Shown here: positions 5,150-9,019 of the stretch, piece by piece
Position numbering within the stretch: the stretch's first letter is position 1
Layout of the letters: every line of letters begins with the position of its first letter
Assembly: GCA_031407985.1 (NCBI GenBank)
Contig: JANOJB010000027.1
Span: 1-9,019 of the forward strand
Direction: 5' to 3'
DNA: 9,019 nt
Source of the DNA: FEN-1088 sp031407985
Lineage (GTDB): Bacteria > Myxococcota_A > Polyangia > Fen-1088
Position numbers and translations under genes: made by a program
Notes under the pieces: model-generated
Told to the model about the DNA's origin: nothing
Databases searched by the model: none
Seen by the model: the letters and a program-made list of their open reading frames with translations, nothing else

Positions 5150-7540
5150 ATGAAGCCTGCGCATCCTCGCCTCTCCCGGCTTGCTGAAGCTCTGCAAGCC
5201 CTCCGTACTCGGATCGCTGCGGCCTCGACGCGATCGTTTCTGGCACTGCTTCTGGCGGGAGGCGCGGCGGCGGGACTCCTTTTTTTCGTCGACCGCATTC
5301 AGCCCATTCGGCATTGGTTCGCCGGCACAATGGGGATCATTTTCGCTTGGCAGTTGCTGGCCAACGTGGCGTGGGTCGGCATTGGCTTGACCATTACGCG
5401 GCGCTTGTTTCCCGCCAGTCTGCCCCGGCACGAGCGCCTGGTGATCAGTGCCGCCGTCGGCGCGGTGACCTTCGCGTTCGCGCTGTACGTGCTGGGCGCC
5501 CTCCGTCTTTTCAACCCCACCGCGGCGGTATTCCTGGCCGTCGGACTGTCGTTGGTCGGCCTGCCTGAGCTCCGTCGCTGGTGGCGGGAACGTCCCCTCG
5601 TCGAATCCCCCTCCGTGGGCGAGGCGCCGTTGCGGGGACTCGGTCTGGCTGCCTCCGTGTTCGGCGTGTTTGGGGTCGGCGTCATCTACCTTGGCCTGCT
5701 GACGCCGGATGCCGTCAACTACGACGCGCGTTGGATGCACCTGACCATCGCACAGGATTACGCGCGCGAAGGTCGTCTGGTGTCCTTCCCCGGCGACTAC
5801 GTGAAGTCGTACCCCCACCTCGCCAGCATTCTTCACACCTGGGACTTCCTGGTCCCCGGCCTCACCGAGCAACCCGCGCGCTGGATGATGGCGCTGCACA
5901 CCGAGTTCGCCCTGTTTCTGTGGACCCTGGCTGGTGTGGCGGCAGCGGTACGTTGGCTGGCGGCTGATTTTCGAATCCGAGGAGCCTGGGCTGCGTTCTT
6001 TCTGTTCCCTGGGATCTTCGTCTACGACAGCAACATGGGCGGAGCGGCCGATCATGCCCTCGCTTTCTTCGTGTTGCCGCTGTTCCTACTGTCGGTCCGC
6101 CTACCGTGGCAGTCGTCCACCCGTGCGTTCGCGCTGTGGGGCATCGTGGCGGGTGGCGCGCTGCTGACGAAGTTTCAGGCCACTTACGTTTTCGTGCCCG
6201 TGTTGCTGCTCCTGATCTGGGGCGTCCTGCGCGCGGGCGGAGCCAACCGGACGACGCTGCGTACGATGCTGCGGGCGGGCGTCCCGCTGGTAGCCGCTTT
6301 CGTGATCGTCACGGCCCCCCACTTCATCAAGAACTGGATCTATCACGCCAACCCGACCTATCCGCTGTTGCAGGAATGGTTCACAGGCAGTCACCCCGCC
6401 GTTCGCGACTCGCCGCTGTTCGTGCGGACTCTGCTGGCGGATCACAACTGGCGCGCCCCGGAAGCGATCGGGCCACGCATAACGGAAGCGCTGAAGTTGG
6501 TCTTCACGTTTGCGTTCGACCCGCATTACTCGTTCGCGAACCAGCCGACGTTCGGCTTTCTATTCACTCTATCGTTGCCGCTGTTGTTGGTCGTGCCAGG
6601 GGGGCGGCACCTGTGGGCGGGCGCCCTGGTTTCACTGACCTCGGTTTTCTTCTGGGCATTTACCTACCGCGTGGATCGCAATCTGCAGATCTTCCTGCCG
6701 ATCCTGGTCGCGACCACCGCGGCCATCCTGATTCGCGCCTGGCGCACGGGTTGGCTGGCCCGCGTTGGCGTTGGCGCCTTGGTTCTGCTTCAGATCGCCT
6801 GGGGTGGCGACATCTGGTTCTGGGGCACCGACCGCATAGGCGGCAGCCTGGCCCTGATCCACAGCAGCATCGACGGCCAGGCGAGCAACCGCTTCACCGG
6901 CATGTCCGCCGACTACCTGGGTCTTGAACGGGCACTTCCGAAAGACGCGATCGTGTTGCTACACCACTGGCACCCCACGCTTGGCATCAACCGTCGCGTC
7001 TACCTGGACTGGGTCGGGTTTCAGGGCGCGATCGACTATCGGACCTTCGCGACCCCGCGCGCCTTGTATGACCGCCTGCGAACCCTGGGCGTGACTCACG
7101 TCGTGCATCTGCCCGGCAACCAGGCCGCGCCCTCACGCCAAGAGGACGCCATCTTCTCCGGTTTTGTCATCGGCCATCCCGGGCCCAAGTCCCGCATCGG
7201 AATGTTCGAATTGTTCCCACTGTCCGCGACGCCACCCCCCGAACGATCGCCTCTTCAGGTGCTGGCGTTGGGTGTCGGCGGATATGCTGATGGGTTGTTT
7301 GACGTCACCTCGCTCGGCACCGTTCAAAACTTGCCGGCAGCCCTCCTGCGCTTTGCCCCGCCCAAAGTGCGCCTCGACACGGCGGGCGCAGGCCCGCTCC
7401 TCGACGCTAGCGATGTGGTTCTGGTGGGTGGGAGTCACGCTCCCGATTCGACCATCTCTGCGCGACTGATGCGGGAGTACCAAGCGGCAGTGCCCTATCC
7501 GGGCCTTACCGTCTACGTACGCAATCCAAACATCAAGTGA
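5150..7540 (+). CDS. Large GT-C (PMT/ArnT-like) integral membrane glycosyltransferase with C-terminal soluble region
   Basis: 796 residues. A short basic N-terminus leads into many hydrophobic segments from about residue 30 to 550. GT-C signs are a first large loop with acidic residues, LTPDAVNYDARWMHLTIAQ (about 184-202), preceding YAREGRLV and SYPHLASILHTW; ALLTKFQATYVF (337-348); FIKNWIYHANPTYPLL (392-407), matching the NP-x-(F/Y)-P motif of this superfamily; and TYRVDRNLQIFLPIL (505-519) in a late membrane segment. The Asp residues at 187 and 192 are the best catalytic candidates. After about residue 555 the chain becomes soluble, presumably periplasmic. It contains a segment (about 580-690) typical of the tail of such enzymes, then a final stretch of about 95 residues that I do not recognise. 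The likely role is transferring a sugar from a polyprenyl-phosphate donor to a cell-surface acceptor; donor and acceptor are unknown. It is second in the operon and may use the lipid-linked product of the upstream GT2 enzyme. Confidence 0.83.
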   Translation: MKPAHPRLSRLAEALQALRTRIAAASTRSFLALLLAGGAAAGLLFFVDRIQPIRHWFAGTMGIIFAWQLLANVAWVGIGLTITRRLFPASLPRHERLVISAAVGAVTFAFALYVLGALRLFNPTAAVFLAVGLSLVGLPELRRWWRERPLVESPSVGEAPLRGLGLAASVFGVFGVGVIYLGLLTPDAVNYDARWMHLTIAQDYAREGRLVSFPGDYVKSYPHLASILHTWDFLVPGLTEQPARWMMALHTEFALFLWTLAGVAAAVRWLAADFRIRGAWAAFFLFPGIFVYDSNMGGAADHALAFFVLPLFLLSVRLPWQSSTRAFALWGIVAGGALLTKFQATYVFVPVLLLLIWGVLRAGGANRTTLRTMLRAGVPLVAAFVIVTAPHFIKNWIYHANPTYPLLQEWFTGSHPAVRDSPLFVRTLLADHNWRAPEAIGPRITEALKLVFTFAFDPHYSFANQPTFGFLFTLSLPLLLVVPGGRHLWAGALVSLTSVFFWAFTYRVDRNLQIFLPILVATTAAILIRAWRTGWLARVGVGALVLLQIAWGGDIWFWGTDRIGGSLALIHSSIDGQASNRFTGMSADYLGLERALPKDAIVLLHHWHPTLGINRRVYLDWVGFQGAIDYRTFATPRALYDRLRTLGVTHVVHLPGNQAAPSRQEDAIFSGFVIGHPGPKSRIGMFELFPLSATPPPERSPLQVLALGVGGYADGLFDVTSLGTVQNLPAALLRFAPPKVRLDTAGAGPLLDASDVVLVGGSHAPDSTISARLMREYQAAVPYPGLTVYVRNPNIK

Positions 7541-7574
7541 TCCAACAGATCCGCACGGCGCCGTCGGTCCAACC

Positions 7575-8240
7575 TCACTGTCGCGGCGCGCCGACGCTAA
7601 CCCGGCCCCTTTCGATCTCTCGTGACCTCGCGCGCACCGCCGCCGCCACGCGCACGCCCAGCAACACCGCCAGCACGCCCGCGTAGATCAGCGGTTCGCG
7701 TAGGTCGGCCTTCACGCGCCAGAGGAAGTGGATGACGCCCAGGACCGCGACCAGGTAAACCAGGCGGTGAAGGCGCTTCCAGCGCCGCGCGCCCAGACGC
7801 TTGATCATTCCCGACGTCGACGTCACGGCCAACGGAATCAACAACACAAACGCCGCGAAACCGACCGTGATGAATTTGCGCTTGGCGATGTCGCGAAATA
7901 TCTCGGCGAAGTCGAAAAACTGATCCACCGCGAAATACAGCAAGAAGTGCAACCCAACGTATGTGAACGCCAGCAGGCCCAGCAGTCGCCGCAGGGCAAG
8001 GGGCCAGGTCCAACCCGTGACGATCTTCAGCGGCGTCATCGCCAGCGACGTCAGCAACAGGATCAACGTCCACAGACCAAGCTGGTTCATGGTCTCGGCG
8101 ATCGGGTTGGCGCCCAAGCGATCGTTGGCGAACAGCCAACCCAGGCGCGCGGCGGGAATCAGGGCGGCCACGCCGATGGCCCATTTGGCCCCGGACAGCA
8201 ACCGCCGCCGTGGGACGGCCGCGAAAAAGGCGAGACTCAC
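7575..8240 (-). CDS. msrQ: MsrQ, heme-containing membrane subunit of the MsrPQ methionine sulfoxide reductase
   Basis: 221 residues from a GTG at 8240, close to the 211 of the E. coli protein. It is a ferric reductase-like transmembrane protein with about six hydrophobic segments. MsrQ hallmarks are GANPIAE near residue 43-49, TPLKI (69-73), and histidines at 98 (YVGLHFLLY), 158 (WKRLHRLVYL) and 171 (GVIHFLW), matching the heme-ligand-bearing positions of the family. TSTSGMIKRLGARRWKRLH is also characteristic. It passes electrons from the quinone pool or cytoplasmic flavin donors through the inner membrane to periplasmic MsrP. The GTG was chosen because TGAGG lies 5 bases upstream and it starts 7 bases after the msrP stop. 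A start at 8309 would overlap msrP by 62 bases and add an Arg-rich, non-MsrQ N-terminus. It converges on the GT-C gene with a 34-base gap. Confidence 0.92.
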   Translation of the reverse strand: MSLAFFAAVPRRRLLSGAKWAIGVAALIPAARLGWLFANDRLGANPIAETMNQLGLWTLILLLTSLAMTPLKIVTGWTWPLALRRLLGLLAFTYVGLHFLLYFAVDQFFDFAEIFRDIAKRKFITVGFAAFVLLIPLAVTSTSGMIKRLGARRWKRLHRLVYLVAVLGVIHFLWRVKADLREPLIYAGVLAVLLGVRVAAAVRARSREIERGRVSVGAPRQ

Positions 8241-8245
8241 GCCGG

Positions 8246-8250
8246 CCTCA
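8246..8250 (-). promoter_or_regulatory. msrQ ribosome binding site overlapping the msrP stop codon
   Basis: On the minus strand TGAGG runs 8250 to 8246. Its TGA is the msrP stop codon and its GAGG lies 5 bases before the GTG at 8240. This decides the msrQ start and implies tight translational coupling of the two subunits. Confidence 0.65.
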
Positions 8251-9019
8251 GAAGTTCTTCCGCAGGTCCAGGCCCGCGTACAGCGACGCGACCTCGTTCG
8301 CGTAGCCATTGAACGGCAGCGTCTTGCGCTTCAGAAACTCGCCGATGCGGCGTTCCTTGGCCTGGCTCCAGCGCGGATGGTCCACGTCGGGGTTCACGTT
8401 GGAATAGAAGCCGTATTCCCCCGGCGACGACTTGTTCCACGACGTCGGCGGCATCTGTTCGACCAGCCGAATTTTCACGATCGATTTGATGCTCTTGAAT
8501 CCGTACTTCCAGGGCACCACCAGCCGCAGCGGCGCCCCGTTCTGATTGGGCAGCGTCTTTCCGTACAGCCCCACCGCCAGGATGGTCAACGGGTGCATCG
8601 CTTCGTCGATGCGCAGCCCCTCGACGTAAGGCCAGTCCAGCGACCCGCGCTTCTGCCCCGGCATCTGTTCGGGCGCCAGCAACGTCGTCAGCGTGACGTA
8701 CTTCGCGCGCGACGTCGGTTCCAGGTGCTTCAGCAGCGCGGCCAACGGGAACCCAACCCAGGGGATCACCATCGACCAGGCCTCGACGCAGCGAAGGCGA
8801 TAGACCCGCTCCTCGGGCGGGAACAACTTCAGCAGGCCGTCGATGTCGATGACAGCGGCCTTCTTGATCTCGCCTTCGCAAGCGATCGTCCACGGTCGCG
8901 TCCGCAACGTGCCGGCCATCTCGGCCGGATCCCCTTTGCCCGTCCCAAACTCGTAGAAATTGTTGTAGGTCGTGATGTCCTCGACCTTGGTCAGCTTCTC
9001 GTCGACCGTGTACTTGCTC
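8248..9019 (-). CDS. msrP: MsrP, periplasmic molybdopterin methionine sulfoxide reductase catalytic subunit (N-terminus cut by the right edge)
   Basis: Open frame enters from the right edge and ends at TGA 8250-8248; 256 complete sense codons are visible. The frame continues upstream of an internal ATG at 8919 with family sequence including TTYNNFYEFGTGKGDPAE, which matches the conserved TGYNNFYEFG region of E. coli MsrP, so 8919 is not the true start. Hallmarks are ERVYRLRCVEAWSMVIPWVG, whose Cys (codon 8790-8788) is the molybdenum ligand; APEQMPGQ; PYVEGLRIDEAMHPLTI; YGKTLPNQNGAPLRLVVPW; KYGFKSIKSIVKI; YGFYSNVNPDVDHPRWSQA; and the terminal SLYAGLDLRKNF. It binds Mo-molybdopterin, is exported by Tat (signal lies beyond the edge) and reduces protein methionine sulfoxide in the periplasm using electrons from MsrQ, the next gene. 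Regulation cannot be judged because the promoter is outside. Confidence 0.95.
   Translation of the reverse strand, partial: SKYTVDEKLTKVEDITTYNNFYEFGTGKGDPAEMAGTLRTRPWTIACEGEIKKAAVIDIDGLLKLFPPEERVYRLRCVEAWSMVIPWVGFPLAALLKHLEPTSRAKYVTLTTLLAPEQMPGQKRGSLDWPYVEGLRIDEAMHPLTILAVGLYGKTLPNQNGAPLRLVVPWKYGFKSIKSIVKIRLVEQMPPTSWNKSSPGEYGFYSNVNPDVDHPRWSQAKERRIGEFLKRKTLPFNGYANEVASLYAGLDLRKNF

Noticed and set aside
5117..6055. 312-codon leftward frame opposite the GT-C gene
   Set aside because: It is long but consists of Gln/Gly/Arg/His-rich sequence typical of the antisense of hydrophobic codons. The rightward frame has GT-C motifs and a ribosome binding site.
7555..7564. Palindrome ACGGCGCCGT in the convergent gap, considered as a terminator
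   Set aside because: There is no adequate loop without melting the centre, the outer pairing needs a bulge, and no T-run follows on either strand. It could be a chance GC palindrome.
7575..8309. Longer msrQ starting at 8309
   Set aside because: It would overlap msrP by 62 bases and prefix an Arg/Thr/Cys-rich tail that MsrQ proteins lack. The GTG at 8240 has a good ribosome binding site and natural length.
7728..8312. 194-codon rightward frame opposite msrQ
   Set aside because: It is extremely Gln/Arg-rich, with no family resemblance. It is the antisense of the MsrQ membrane segments.
8237..8893. 218-codon leftward frame overlapping msrP in another frame
   Set aside because: The overlapping frame gives an almost residue-by-residue match to MsrP; this one gives an Arg/Ala/Gly-rich nonsense protein.

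Overview
The window is GC-rich and almost wholly coding. The organism looks like a Gram-negative, high-GC bacterium. The reasons are a periplasmic MsrP/MsrQ methionine sulfoxide repair pair, a probable lipoprotein and several polytopic GT-C membrane glycosyltransferases. A myxobacterial or other deltaproteobacterial-type genome would fit, but nothing here fixes the taxon. No RNA genes, insertion sequences, phage genes or CRISPR arrays were seen.

There are three transcription units. (1) A leftward unit from about 3355 down past base 1 encodes a membrane-anchored discoidin (F5/8 type C) protein, a GT87-family membrane glycosyltransferase and a DUF885-family exported protein, which is cut by the left edge. 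The genes overlap or sit a few bases apart, so they are probably co-transcribed and translationally coupled. (2) A rightward unit from 3557 to 7540 diverges from the first. It encodes a GT2 glycosyltransferase fused to a class I SAM-dependent methyltransferase, then 18 bases later a 796-residue GT-C-type integral membrane glycosyltransferase. (3) A leftward unit from the right edge to 7575 encodes MsrP (cut by the right edge) and MsrQ. It converges on unit 2 with only 34 bases between the stop codons.

Units 1 and 2 look like a small surface-glycan or glycolipid locus. The GT2 domain resembles polyprenyl/dolichyl-phosphate sugar synthases, which load sugars onto a lipid carrier in the cytoplasm. 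GT87 and PMT-like GT-C enzymes are the type that spend such lipid-linked sugars on the periplasmic face. The discoidin domain is a plausible glycan-binding partner. This functional link is inference from family knowledge and gene order. The msrPQ unit is a separate housekeeping function: repair of oxidised periplasmic methionines.

The only intergenic region of note lies between the divergent units (about 3356-3556). It carries two near-identical 16-base direct repeats spaced 20 bases apart, which could be an operator. I did not find a clear undescribed system. The items most worth a second look are that repeat pair, the uncharacterised N-terminal region of the discoidin protein, and the unusual start of the DUF885 gene.
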